Source: Zygnema cylindricum
Taxonomy: Eukaryota > Streptophyta > Zygnematophyceae > Zygnematales > Zygnemataceae
Assembly: GCA_037447655.1 (NCBI GenBank)
Contig: JBBHKE010003086.1
Coordinates: forward strand, 40,955-104,954
DNA length: 64,000 nucleotides
Reading direction: 5' to 3'
The notes beneath the pieces are model-generated. The model did no database searches. It worked only from the letters and a program-made list of their open reading frames with translations, and was not told where the DNA came from. Positions within the stretch are counted from its first letter, which is position 1; every line of letters begins with the position of its first letter. A program made the position numbers and the translations under genes. This document shows positions 1 to 10,400 of the stretch, piece after piece.

Positions 1-943
1 CCGAAGCACCCATTCAGGAACCTGTTTCTATCTCAAGGCAGCTATTGGGGATGCCCCCTTCGGAGACCAACCGGGAAACTCCTCTTCAACGAGAAGGGGG
101 GGAAACCATAGGATCTAATGGGAAGGGTTTGGGCGCATATTACAGGCCTGACCTTGCTGCTTCTTCACGGGGCGCGCCCACCTTGGTCTCAGTAGAGACC
201 TCTTTCAAAGCCGAAGCATTGGTGGAATTGCAACCGGACGAGAGGGTACACATTTCATTGAGATCGGCCTCCTCTCCTCCATCACCTCCACGTCCTACTC
301 TTTATCATCTCTCTTCTTCTACTTCTCCTCCATCACCACCTGAGGCCTCCTCTCCTTCACCATCCGTTTCTCTTGCTGCAGCAGTCTAGGGGTGCCTGGC
401 CCGCCTCTGTTACCCTACAAATACGACGTCCTTGCCTACTCACCTCCTCACCGGCGTCCCGATCTTCCAGCGCAGGAACTCCTCCACCAGAGACCTCCAA
501 AAGGCGGACAAGGAGACAGCCGCGTTTTCCCATAAGGTCTCCGCAGTTTCCATCTCCATCTCCGTCTCTGTCTTTGCCACCAATCCCTCAGGGACCCCTG
601 TGATCAAATCTCATCTTCACATCCCATTGGTGGAGTCAATCCTCAGGGAGGGACAAGCCTCTTCTGGGTATAGAGGAGCACACATTCGGATATCTTTTCC
701 CAAACTGATAGTTTCACATTTTCCCAGAAACAAACCAGCTGGAATACAAGTTCTCCCAATAGTTATCCAGTAGCGGGACCTTCCTCAACAGGGCCCACCT
801 CTCACCCAACAGCTCATTCTACCAGAGGAGGAGGCGACCACGAGCCAAGAAGACGCAGATCCAGGGGTCATTTCACCTGTTCGATTTGTCAGTCCCACCC
901 GGCCTTTCTCGCCCCAGTTCACCAACCTCGCCGAGGAAGAGAA
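1..943. other. No recognisable gene; Ser/Pro-rich open frames upstream of the G gag
   Basis: Open frames at 45-389 and 432-773 are rich in Ser, Pro and Thr and show no domain. They may be the eroded leader or N-terminal gag of element G. I see no promoter, LTR boundary or primer-binding site here. Confidence 0.4.
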
Positions 944-1629
944 AATGGGTGACATAAGGATTTTTACAGGGGACATTTCGGGGATCGCGTTCTCAGATTT
1001 CGAATTGTTGTGAAAATCTTTCACACAATCCGAAGTAAACAAGTATAGAGGGGGAGCAATTCCAAAAGACTTCGAAACTACTCTTTTCCCGATGCTGGTC
1101 AATTATCTTGCTGGTGGCGCTTTAGCAGATTACAAAGAGCGACAACCTCTCCTGATGGCTCCCAGCATCAAAATTTCAGACCCTATCCTTGATGAGGCCA
1201 ACTTCCAAGCAGAAGCAGACTTGGCTGTAGTAGCAACCGCCCCTGTCACAGCCGCCTTCACAGATGACATGAAACTGCAAGCACAAGGTCTAGCCTATGT
1301 CAACCAGCTTCAGGCAATCCTGGCCGCCAGAATAGCCACCCGGATGGTGGTAGATCCTACACCCTATACCACTCTTTTGAACACCTGGAGGCTCCTTTAC
1401 ACCGCAAGGAATGAATCAGCTATCAAGGAATTTACTGAATTCCGTTGTCAGAAGAGTGAAACTCCCCAAACTCATTTCAACAGATTGTCGAGCCTCTGTC
1501 AAAAGACAAAAATTTCAACCATTGATCTCTCGGCAATGGCAACCAAATACTTCATCGCGGTCCGAAAACTCTTTCGGACCAACGGGGCATACGGCCCTCA
1601 ATAATTGGATTGCAGGACAGGCCATCTAG
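944..1629 (+). pseudogene. G element gag (capsid-like) remnant
   Basis: The frame containing the ATG at 1092 extends upstream through an in-frame TGA near 1010 and downstream to about 1604, giving roughly 200 residues of gag-like sequence. Helical stretches include the segment PMLVNYLAGGALADYKERQ near its start. The retroviral gag role (particle assembly) is inferred from position before a zinc knuckle and protease, not from a recognised capsid motif. Stops and a shift near 1600 show it is not functional. Confidence 0.5.
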
Positions 1630-1713
1630 AACATCAATCGAACCGCTAAAGAGATCTCACTGGCTGCAATGAAGTTTTATGACCACTTCGTTCATAGAGA
1701 GGCCTAAGAGAAG

Positions 1714-2112
1714 GTGGTAACCGCCAAAACCAGGGGGAACTTTGCAGGATTTGTCAGAGAAATGCCTCGTGACAATGAGGAGTCGGCAAAACTCCTAGCT
1801 TTGCGGAAGCTTAAGGGGAAACAGGTGGTGGATAGCGGATTCGAACCCGCCATGGGGGCCGATGACCGCGTCTTCCTGTACAACTGCTTGAACTGTCAAC
1901 AAACCCGTCATAGATGGAAACGCTGCCCCCGGAAGCTCAAACCAGAATTAGCTCTCAAGCTAAAGGAATGGGAAAAGGAGAGCGCTGAAAGGACCAAGAA
2001 GCAGCAAGAAAGGAAACAAGGAGGGGGATCGGAAGATAAAACCTCGGTGAACAAAGACAATTACCGTCTGACTCTCAGTCCGAGAATGCAAAAATGTCCC
2101 AAGCCTAGTTGA
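1714..2112 (+). pseudogene. G element nucleocapsid remnant with CCHC zinc knuckle
   Basis: A 132-residue frame carries C-x2-C-x4-H-x4-C (C58, C61, H66, C71 of the frame), the nucleic-acid-binding knuckle of retroelement Gag. It is followed by a Lys/Glu-rich segment typical of the region between NC and protease. No ATG of its own is expected; it would have been part of a polyprotein with the gag piece upstream. The spacing of the knuckle is exact, so this identification is good even though the gene is broken. Confidence 0.7.
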
Positions 2113-3421
2113 GACTAAACAAACTTCCAACATTCAATGACGCGCAAATCTCCAATGAATTGAGGGGCAAATACACCACCGAGGGCTCCAAATGTGAAGC
2201 TTGCGGTTTCATGGGTTATAAGGAGGGGCAGTGTTTCTAAAAGAATGGGGTTTTGAACGAGATGATGCAATATGCACTGTTTACCGACGAAGGTGAAACT
2301 GCCGTAAATCCTCTCCCTCTCCAACTTCTTTACCCTTGGGGACGCCGCAACTCGGAAGAACCGGAATGACAGCCAATAGGTCAATCACGACTCACTCGGA
2401 GATTATAATCCAGTAGCAGAGTCAGCAAATGGCTGCAATGGTTACAGAATTGACAGCCCTGCGATTAGGATCTCCCTTCTGGACACTTGCTCTGAGGGCT
2501 GCTCAGAAATTCCACTCTGACGGCGTCTCAGAAACTCCACTGGAGAAAACAAGAGTTACTACAGAAGCTGGTGGAGCTTGAAACAGGAAACCGCGGCGGG
2601 CGAAGACGATGACGATATGATGGGGTGGGACATGGAACTTCCTAAAGCTCACCACACACAAACCTTCTTTTCTGGAGCCTAGAATGTCGGCGTAGGAGAC
2701 AGTTGCAGGCAGTTTCGTAACTTGACATCGGCGGAGAGAAGAGAGAAGCAGAGATTGGCTCAAGGAGACAACAACCGGAGAACCACTGAAACTTTGTCCT
2801 TCACCCCCAGGGCAGTCATTTTGAACGACAAAACATGTCTTGGAATCAAACCCACACACCCGTCTCCCCCGGCCGCGAAGAAATTGCCTCCCGGATTCGA
2901 GAATTACAAGCCAACCAACACCACGGCGATGAAGAAACAAGCAAAGAAGGAAGAAAACTAGAACAACCAATACTGGTTCGAACTTGGCAGAACGCCCAGA
3001 GGATAAACACCTAAAACGTCCCCTGAACCGAAATCCTACAAAGAAAGTGAGGAAGAAGGGGGGGGGGGTGCAGGAAAAAACGGAGGAACCAGCAGATTCC
3101 CCCATTTCGTCGCAAAAAACTCAACCTCTTTCCTCCAAACCAACAGTGATGTTAGTAAGGCATCTAATGCCCTACGCCCTCTCTCACGTGAAGACTGTGG
3201 CTTCTTCCCATAACCTACCGGAAGAAATTCTCATCCAGGCCCTCCGACAGGAGATTCACTCACGAGGAGAAAAAATAGACCGGTCAAATCAGGCCAGATC
3301 CGTCTTTCGGTCAGCGGACCCAAAGACCCCTATGATGGATAGGGATTATAAGACTTTATCTGTGGCGCTAATCCTCAACCGGACGGGGAATTTCAAACTC
3401 AACGGATACAGCGGGTATTAG
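2113..3421 (+). other. Degenerate stretch between G nucleocapsid and protease
   Basis: Short + strand frames at 2722-2961 and 2984-3421 are basic and low in complexity. The second runs directly into the protease motif after a stop codon. I recognise no domain in this interval. Confidence 0.4.
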
Positions 3422-3894
3422 GATGTAGTGGTCGATACAGGAGCACTTCGAAATCTAATAACTACTTCGGCTCTGTGGCAAATGCTGGAGGAACTCCGAC
3501 CGGAAATCTGCCTAGTATCATCTGCCTGAGCACTGTTAGCAGTGGGAGCCAGCCAGTCTAGGGCATTATCAAGGCCATGTTAATCGAGTTCTCGGATGAC
3601 GCAGGTCAAAAAGTCTGAATTCAGCTTCCGTTCTTGGTGGTGGAAGGTAAACAGTTTGAAATTCTCCTGGGGATGGCCACCTGGACAAGGTTGAATATGG
3701 GATTAAGTGTGTGGAAGGAGCAGTTTATTGTTCGGGATCCTAAGGATCCGAAAGGGGTCAAGGTGGTAGTACCCTTAGATTTATGGAATAGGGGGAAAAA
3801 CAATGCTCCCGTAGCCGGATGTTTTCATGTTTACGCCACCCACACTCCAACAGAGCTGCTCACCAGCGCTACCGATATGGCAGACGTGATATAG
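3422..3894 (+). pseudogene. G element aspartic protease remnant
   Basis: Immediately after a TAG, the frame reads VVVDTGA at about 3425-3445, the catalytic D-T-G-A signature of retroelement proteases. About 75 residues later, in another frame (3634-3894), comes ILLGMATWTRLN, which resembles the C-terminal I-L-G-x-D/x segment near the end of these enzymes. At least one frameshift and several stops (for example near 3528 and 3618) separate the two halves. Role: polyprotein cleavage in gypsy-like elements. It is certainly inactive as it stands. Confidence 0.65.
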
Positions 3895-4647
3895 CAATTC
3901 CCTATTTCCAAGCGGTGGGAAAAGGGATACCAGAGCAGATTAACACAGATATCAACACTTCGGTGATAAGTTGAGCAGTCCTTCGCAGCCGTGTTCGGCA
4001 GGGAGAAAAAGCCTCGGGCGGAATCTTTGGAGGTTCCACCCGAGAATCAAAAATTCCATCGACAAGTGGTGTCATTATCCATTATGGATTCCAGACTCCG
4101 GATATTATCCCTATTCTCTAGAATTAGCTCAGACCTAGAGGCTGTATTGAAACAGGATATAAAGTGGAGTCTAATTTGGCGTGGAAATCTCTCTGGATGC
4201 TCGTGCAATCAGTGAACACCGACTACAACAGCTCCACCAATTGTACCCCCAGCAACTTCCAATATCCGCCATCTGTTGATCTCACCGAAGCCTTCCCCAA
4301 AACGTAGACAATATCTTGAAACCCCATTTAGCTATGCTGGTGCGTGTAGATCTGGTAATAGGAGGATGGCCATGTTAAGGATACCTTATAGCAGGTAAAG
4401 GCGAGGGACATCAGGACAGCCGAAGTCGAACCTTTTTCCAGATGATCAAATTTGATTTCGAAGCTCCAGCAGTCCCAAAACACACCAGTGGGGTACGTTT
4501 TGGAAAATGATCACCCGGGAGACGATAAAAGAAAACTAGTCGCCAATAGCTAGAATCAAGTTAAGCATATTCTAGGGGCTCCCCTCGTTTTCGATGCATC
4601 GCAACTAGGATGAAGGGCTCAGAGATTTCGGGCTTACTGGACCAATC
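3895..4647 (+). other. Unassigned G element sequence
   Basis: Continuous with the protease remnant and preceding the spacer that resumes at 16681. No open frame longer than 75 codons and no motif recognised. Confidence 0.4.
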
Positions 4648-4941
4648 TGAAACTCTGTGTGCTCCATTGCCCACAGAAATCGCAGATCTAAAAGAAGCTA
4701 ATCTAAGTGATGCCGACTCCAACTTGATATAAACCTAAATGACTAACCCTTTGACAATCAGAACCCCAATAAAACTTCACCCTTGTGAAATAACACTTTC
4801 TGTGTGCTCAGTTCCACCACGGAATGCAAAGTTAGAATATGAGATTTGGACACATTCACTCACTTTGACTTTCCCTAAGAAATGCAGCCACCGTGGCAGA
4901 CAAAAACTTCGACCGATTACACCCGTGTGTAGTGTGGACTC
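4648..4941 (-). repeat. Solo LTR F, first part (copia, A/B-related)
   Basis: Begins with TG at 4648 and closely resembles the starts of the A and B LTRs. It is flanked on the left by CAATC (4643-4647). The LTR is cut at 4941 by element C and resumes at 15792. It is on the - strand because it shares the orientation of the A and B LTRs. Together the two parts make about 1173 bp, comparable to the 1209 bp B LTR. Confidence 0.85.
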
Positions 4942-5359
4942 TGTTGAAATTTATAGATTTCTATAGTATTTTCTAGGTTTAAATGTGTTTTTATAAAAGG
5001 AAAAAAAAAGGACGGACAACCTGCCTCCACCTCCGCTCTCTAACCCCCATACTTGTTGTAGTCACTGAAGGAAAGAGAGAGAGGTTGATCCATGGCGGCC
5101 TTAGTTCAACAGACAGCTATTTTTAGTAGGCTACTAAAAATATACTTGACGGACCAGAGATTTGATCCCGATACCTGCGGTTCGTCAAGTTGACCGGTAG
5201 CGGTCACCTTTATCCAATAGACTAGGACCAATGCTAAGTGCTATGGTATGTGATAGATATATATTTAGTTTAAGTGGATAAAATTCATTTAACTAGAACT
5301 GTTTACGGCATATATAGATTCAGTTATATAAAGTACGTCGTACGACGCTAAATCAAAAC
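4942..5359 (+). repeat. 5' LTR of element C, first part
   Basis: Matches 14745-15163 of the 3' LTR closely. Ends where element A inserted; the last five bases, AAAAC (5355-5359), are the target-site duplication and recur at 9473-9477. Confidence 0.92.
5118..5206 (+). other. Three consecutive inverted repeats in C LTR U3
   Basis: First, ATTTTTAGTAG and CTACTAAAAAT form an 11-bp stem (5119-5140). Second, ACTTGACG (5144-5151) pairs with CGTCAAGT (5183-5190), enclosing a GATTTGATCC loop segment. Third, TGACCG pairs with CGGTCA (about 5191-5204). The same block recurs in the 3' LTR near 14920-15010. The function is unknown; it lies far upstream of the TATA-like site. Confidence 0.7.
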
Positions 5360-6418
5360 TGAAATTCTATGGGCTCCATTGCCCACAGAATTCACAGATC
5401 CAAAAGAAGCTAATCTAGATAGTGCTGACTCCAAGTTGATATAAACCCAAATAAATGATCCCTTGACAATAAGAACCCCAATATACCTTCACCCCTGTGA
5501 AGAGAAGACCTTCTGTGTGCTCAGTTCCACCACAAAATGCAAAGCTTCAATATGTGTTTTGGACAATATTCCCCACTTTGACTTTCCCACTGAATAAGCG
5601 CCACCCTGGCACGCAAAGACTCTGACCGACTACACCCTTGTGTAGCTTGGACTCCCCTGAGTCCGCAGCAAAAAGAATCACTGAATTTGCTCACCCGAGC
5701 ATTAAGTTATGGCTGGTCAAAGATGACCTTTATAGTTACAAGCTCTCTTAGAGAGAGGTACCTAAATATCACTAAGTCTTGGTCTGCCTACTCACGACTA
5801 CCTACTACTAAACCCTAGTCCAATAGGAACACTATAAAGTACAAGAAGGTACAATGGGCGATGTACTTATTGTACGTCCATTGTACGACAAGGTCTACAA
5901 GGTGACACCTGTCAAATCGGAAGCCATGGTTCCTCCTCCCATCTTCTCCGGTATCAAATAATGTGGCGCCACGTGGCACCGCGTGACGCTATCTCCGTAT
6001 GCCGCCAAAAGCTCACTTCGCGTGGCGGCTATAATGCCGGCCGTCCGATCAAAACATATTTTACATGGTTCAGATTCGCGTACATGCATGAATTGCTCCT
6101 TTTGGTTATTCTGCTGTTAAGTAGCTGTTGCGTTAATGTTTATATATCTTTGAAACCCGTCACGTGTATCGTTTCGGTAACGCCTTATTGGATAAGGCTT
6201 ACGTCTACATAGCGAACCACAAACCCAGGTTCAAATCCGGTTTAGAGTAGCCTATTGGCCACCTATCAGTTTTTCTGCCTGTTTCTTCTTTTTGACTATG
6301 GGGGCAGCCATGGCTATCTCTGTCTTCCAGTGACTACGACAAGTATGGATGACTTAGACAAGACCATCTGACAAACACATAGAATAAATTCAGACCTAGA
6401 AAATACACAAATTTAACA
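5360..6418 (-). repeat. 3' LTR of element A
   Basis: 1059 bp, starting TGAAATTCTATGGG and ending TTTAACA on the + strand. Contains a B-box-like GGTTCAAATCC at 6228-6238 (antisense to the element) and an ACGTGGCACC motif near 5970. Confidence 0.92.
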
Positions 6419-6432
6419 CTCCCCTTATTTTT
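6419..6432 (-). other. Polypurine tract of element A
   Basis: The + strand CTCCCCTTATTTTT abuts the LTR. Its complement is the A/G-rich plus-strand primer AAAAATAAGGGGAG, shared in form with B, C, D and E1. Confidence 0.85.
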
Positions 6433-7176
6433 TAGTCTTCTATTGCGCCAACTCCCACTAAATAAAAACAACAAAAACAAAATCCCCTTTTTTTTCGTTT
6501 TTTTCCTATAATTAAACTTTAAGAATATACCCTCATATTTTAAAAGGTCTACTAGATGAGCTGAAATTAACATTCCATCTTGCTGATCACACATTTTATT
6601 TAGCATCTCACTTTTTATAAATCCGAGCAAAGATTTTATCCACCTCATCACTTTTCCATCCACACAAAATCCGATTTCCTTCTTGCAATTCTAACAGCCA
6701 GCCACATCCTCAATCTGCAACACACACCCCTATGCTAACCCTTTTACAGGCGCACCTTCATAGATGGCATCACTCCCATTAGTGATGTCAAGTCCATTAC
6801 CCCACAAATTTTTCGAAAAAACAAGTATCCTCGCTAAGTTCCTCATAAGATCTACGTCTTCCGTACTCATATTTTTATCCTTGATACTCATCCCATTTTT
6901 TGAACTTTCCTCACTCTCTCCCAAGGAATTCTTTCCGCTATCACTTTCTATTTTTATTCCCAATAAATATTTCTCCTCCCCTAAACCTTTCATTAAATAT
7001 TCCTCTTCTCCCCTATCTTTTAAAACCCCCTCTAGATTTACTTCTCCCCTTTCCTCGGAATCCGTTGAAGTCTCTCTTTGCGACCAGTTTTCTGTTTCCA
7101 AAATATCTATAAAATTATCCTCATTATTTTTACTTTTCCCTTTTTCAATTATAGATTCTGGATCTAACTTTCTCAT
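6433..7176 (-). pseudogene. Element A: RT/RNase H relic after the internal deletion
   Basis: The open frame 7176-6730 is acidic. Segments match pol of C and D in order: KYLLGIKIES resembles the RT segment KYILGIQVER, and a stretch ending NGLDITNGSDAIYEGAPVKG resembles the copia RNase H start around TTWSDASYGDAPM. The YVDD active site and everything from protease to mid-RT are absent. Further degraded RNase H follows to about 6530. Its ATG overlaps the gag stop by ATGA (7176-7173); B reads through this point, so A probably carries a small indel here. Confidence 0.75.
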
Positions 7177-8429
7177 TTCTGAGTATATTTTTTACACTCC
7201 TTGACATCTTCATCATTTCTAACTCCCTCAAGTACCTTCCTTCCCTTTACTTCCCTTATACCTCCAAAAGAACACTGTTGCTTTCGTGGAATTTCTGTGT
7301 ACTTTTCTGTCTTCTCCATTCTACCAATGTGGAGAAGCTCTAAGATTTCTTTATCCTCTTTCTGCTCTTCCCTTTCTTCCTCCTCTTTCACATTCCAACT
7401 TCTAAGTTCTTCCAAACAAGGACACTCCTCCATATAGTGACCGGGTTCTCTACAAAAGAAGCAAACACCCTTTTTCAAAGCTCCCCTTTCTTTTCCTCTC
7501 CCTCTCTTTCCACCAAAGTTGCGATAAGGTTTACCTTCGTCTTTCTTCCTCTCATCACGCTTCCGCTCGTCACTGCCAAGCCTCTCATCACGCTTCCGCC
7601 AATCACCACCAGCTGTAAATGCAGTTACCCTCTCACTTCCCCTACGAAGCTCCAAAGTGCTTTCCCTCACAAGAATTATCCCCACGGTAAAGCTCCAAGT
7701 CCATGAGGAGCCACCCATTGCCTGCATACGATTAATGATGTTTTCGTACTCATCTGGGAGTTTCATGAGTAGTGTATTAATCTTTCTCTCCTCAGATTCT
7801 ACATATCCCGCACTAGCAAGCTCAACATATAAGGCAGCAATACCATTGCAAAACTCTATCATGTTACCTCCTTTATAAACATAGGCCTCTATTTCCTGTT
7901 TTACTAACTGCTGCCTTTGAATAGTCTCCCTCTTATAAATCTGCCTTAGTGTTTCCCATATTTCCGAAGACTTGTTAAGACTTAAAAGAGTGATAGCTAT
8001 GGACTTAGACACATATCTAAGTATAAGATGTTTTGCTATAGTATTTTTATACTCCCAAATTTTACTATCATTTTCTTCAGTTTTACTTATAACCCCTCTA
8101 AGTGAAGATGTGGCGGAGAGCATAGCTCCCCTCACCATAAGTGTCCTTTTATCCTTCTCCCCTATTTCCCCATCCACGGAAAGGTTTTTCCCTTCACCTT
8201 TTGATTCATCTAAAATCCGGTTGATATTCTCGGCAGCTTCAGATGATTCTCCATAGTAACCTCCTCCAAAGCCAGGTGGCGGACATCTCACTTGTCCCGA
8301 AACAATTCCCCATAAGTGCTTCTCGAAAAGCAATCCTTCCATCGTAAACTCCCAATAAGTGAAGTTTGTTCCATCGAACATAGGCACCCTAGATGGTGGG
8401 CCCATAACCTGAAATTCTATGGGCTCCAT
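7173..8429 (-). CDS. Element A Gag (UBN2-type) with zinc knuckle
   Basis: About 418 residues from the ATG at 8429, which lies inside the 5' LTR; an in-frame ATG upstream at 8453 also exists. The N-terminal motif QVMGPPSRVP is shared by all copies and is partly encoded by the primer site. A copia gag core follows, with FTYWEFTMEGLL, a helical mid-region and LLMKLPDEYENI. Then comes a basic repeat-like segment rich in DERKRDER and a CCHC knuckle CFFCREPGHYMEEC. The Gag role is particle assembly and RNA packaging. The frame is intact to 7173, which is striking when pol is gone. Confidence 0.88.
   Translation of the reverse strand: MEPIEFQVMGPPSRVPMFDGTNFTYWEFTMEGLLFEKHLWGIVSGQVRCPPPGFGGGYYGESSEAAENINRILDESKGEGKNLSVDGEIGEKDKRTLMVRGAMLSATSSLRGVISKTEENDSKIWEYKNTIAKHLILRYVSKSIAITLLSLNKSSEIWETLRQIYKRETIQRQQLVKQEIEAYVYKGGNMIEFCNGIAALYVELASAGYVESEERKINTLLMKLPDEYENIINRMQAMGGSSWTWSFTVGIILVRESTLELRRGSERVTAFTAGGDWRKRDERLGSDERKRDERKKDEGKPYRNFGGKRGRGKERGALKKGVCFFCREPGHYMEECPCLEELRSWNVKEEEEREEQKEDKEILELLHIGRMEKTEKYTEIPRKQQCSFGGIREVKGRKVLEGVRNDEDVKECKKYTQK
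8395..8409 (-). other. Primer-binding site of element A (half-tRNA type)
   Basis: On the element strand GGTTATGGGCCCACC begins directly after the LTR. It is the complement of the plant initiator tRNA-Met anticodon arm up to the anticodon loop, not of a tRNA 3' end. Identical in B, C and D. Confidence 0.85.
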
Positions 8430-9472
8430 TGCCCACAGAATTCGCAGATCCAAAAGAAGCTAATCTAGATAGTGCTGACTCCAAGTTGATATAAACCCAA
8501 ATAAATGATCCCTTGACAATAAGAACCCCAATATACTTTCACCCCTGTGAAGAGAAGACCTTCTGTGTGCTCAGTTCCCCCACAAAATGCAAAGCTTCAA
8601 TATGTGTTTTGGACAATATTCCCCACTTTGACTTTCCCACTGAATAAGCGCCACCCTGGCACGCAAAGACTCTGACCGACTACACCCTTGTGTATCTTGG
8701 ACTCCCCTGAGTCCGCAGCAAAAAGAATCACTGAATTTGCTCACCCGAGCATTAAGTTATGGCTGGTCAAAGTTGACCTTTATAATTACAAGCTCTCTTA
8801 GAGGGAGGTACCTAAATATCACTAAGTCTTGGTCTGCCTACTCACGACTACCTACTACTAAACCCTAGTCCAATAGGAACACTATAAAGTACAAGAAGGT
8901 ACAATGGGCGATGTACTTATTGTACGTCCATTGTACGACAAGGTCTACAAGGTGACACCTGTCAAATCGGAAGCCATGGTTCCTCCTCCCATCTTCTCCT
9001 GTATCAAATAATGTGGCGCCACGTGGCACCGCGTGACGCTATCTCCGTATGCCGCCAAAAGCTCACTTCGCGTGGCGGCTATAATGCCGGCCGTCCGATC
9101 AAAACATATTTTACATGGTTCAGATTCGCGTACATGCATGAATTGCTCCTTTTGGTTAGTCTGCTGTTAAGTAGCTGTTGCGTTAATGTTTATTTATTTT
9201 TGAAACCCGTCACGTGTATCGTTTCGGTAACGCCTTATTGGATAAGGCTTACGTTTACAACGAACCACAGACCCAGGTTCAAATCCGGTTTAGAGCAGCA
9301 TATTGGCCACCTATCAGTTTTTGCCTTTCTGCCTGTTTCTTCTTTTTCACTATGGGGCCAGCCATGGCTATCTCTGTCTTCCAGTAACTACGACAAGTAT
9401 GGATGACTTAGACAAGACCATCTGACAAACACATAGAATAAATTCAGACCTAGAAAATACACAAATTTAACA
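8410..9472 (-). repeat. 5' LTR of element A
   Basis: 1063 bp, nearly identical to 5360-6418. The B-box-like GGTTCAAATCC is at 9276-9286. The last about 195 bp are repeated at 9573-9767 by a tandem duplication that crosses the A/C junction. Confidence 0.92.
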
Positions 9473-9867
9473 AAAACGGATACCACGCATTTTATTTCTA
9501 CATCGGAACAAATGTCGCGCAAGTATTTATTACGGCCAAGATTGCGTTTCGCATAAAATCCAACGGCGCACATTCAAATCCGGTTTAGAGCAGCATATTG
9601 GCCACCTATCAGTTTTTGCCTTTCTGCCTGTTTCTTCTTTTTGACTATGGGGGCAGCCATGGCTATCTCTGTCTTCCAGTGACTACGACAAGTATGGATG
9701 ACTTAGACAAGACCATCTGACAAACACATAGAATAAATTCAGACCTAGAAAATACACAAATTTAATGAAAACGGATACCACGCATTTTATTTCTACATCG
9801 GAACAAATGTCGCGCAAGTATTTATTATGGCCAAGATTGCGTTTCGCATAAAATCCAACAGCGCACA
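9278..9867. repeat. 295-bp tandem duplication across the A/C junction
   Basis: 9278-9572 and 9573-9867 are direct repeats differing at few positions. Each unit holds the end of the A LTR, the AAAAC junction and about 95 bp of the C LTR. Removing one unit makes the C 5' LTR the same length as its 3' LTR, so the duplication happened after A inserted. Confidence 0.9.
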
Positions 9868-10400
9868 TCATCGCCGAAATCCCGGAGTAGTCACTTTGGC
9901 ATTTAGTGACGTGGCATGACCCGGCGCCACGTGGGAAGACATCATTCGGTCGCGGGAATTCCGAGGAACGTACGGACGAGTGGAAAGTGGACACGCGTCC
10001 ACTTAATGGCCTTGTCGTACAAAGGCCGTACAGAAAGTACATCGGCAGTAGTACTTTCTAGTACTATAAAGTTTTGTCATTGGTTCGTAAAGGCAGTAGA
10101 TAGGAGCTGTGAGAGGGAATTAGGAAAAACTAGGACTTAGGAAAATTTAGGTAGATAGTCCTCTCTCTCTGAGAGTTTGTATAAATTGGCATCTTTGCCA
10201 CCATATAACTTATCGGCTAGTTGGCCGTTTTCAGTGATTCTTTTTGCTACGCACTCAAGGGAGTCCAGGCTGCACAGGGGTGCAGTCAAATTGTAAGTTT
10301 GCCTTCTTGGGCAGAAGTGGTCGTGGCTTAAACTGGGTTTGTTAAATACTATCTAGAGGCTTACTGTATTCTGTAGTCCAATGGAGGACACAGAATTGCA
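9478..10400 (+). repeat. 5' LTR of element C, second part
   Basis: Resumes with GGATACCACGCATTTT, as in the 3' LTR after 15163. Includes one extra 295-bp unit. Ends CAGAATTGCA at 10400, next to the primer site. Confidence 0.9.
10180..10186 (+). promoter_or_regulatory. TATA-like box of C 5' LTR
   Basis: TATAAAT, preceded by a CT-rich stretch and repeated at 15571-15577 in the 3' LTR. The most likely core promoter for the element RNA; no start site can be proven. Confidence 0.5.

Larger units (their letters stand above)
1..4647 (+). mobile_element. Ty3/gypsy-like element G, left portion (decayed)
   Basis: The + strand carries, in order, a gag-like stretch, a CCHC zinc knuckle and an aspartic protease motif (D-T-G-A). 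After later insertions are subtracted, a gypsy-type RT start follows at 17541-17840, so the order gag, NC, PR, RT is that of an LTR retroelement internal region. Every frame is cut by stops and shifts. No LTR or primer site of G is visible, and its left end lies outside the window. Position 4647 is exactly where solo LTR F interrupts it, and it resumes at 16681 after the CAATC duplication. Class assignment rests on the RT fragment; the decay makes finer placement unsafe. Confidence 0.7.
5360..9472 (-). mobile_element. Copia-derived gag-only element A (non-autonomous)
   Basis: TG...CA bounded, with AAAAC on both sides (5355-5359 and 9473-9477), a perfect 5-bp target-site duplication. Its LTRs are 1059 and 1063 bp and differ at about twenty sites by eye (about 98 percent identical), so insertion was recent. 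The internal region is only about 1990 bp and holds gag plus short relics of RT and RNase H; protease, integrase and the RT active site are missing. Element B has the same layout. It interrupts the 5' LTR of C. It resembles the gag-only terminal-repeat derivatives (TR-GAG type) described in plants, and would need enzymes supplied in trans. Confidence 0.92.

Noticed and set aside
5895-6212. Frames repeated at 5895-6212 and 8945-9406
   Set aside because: Both lie in the two LTRs of element A; the repetition reflects the LTR pair, not a gene family.
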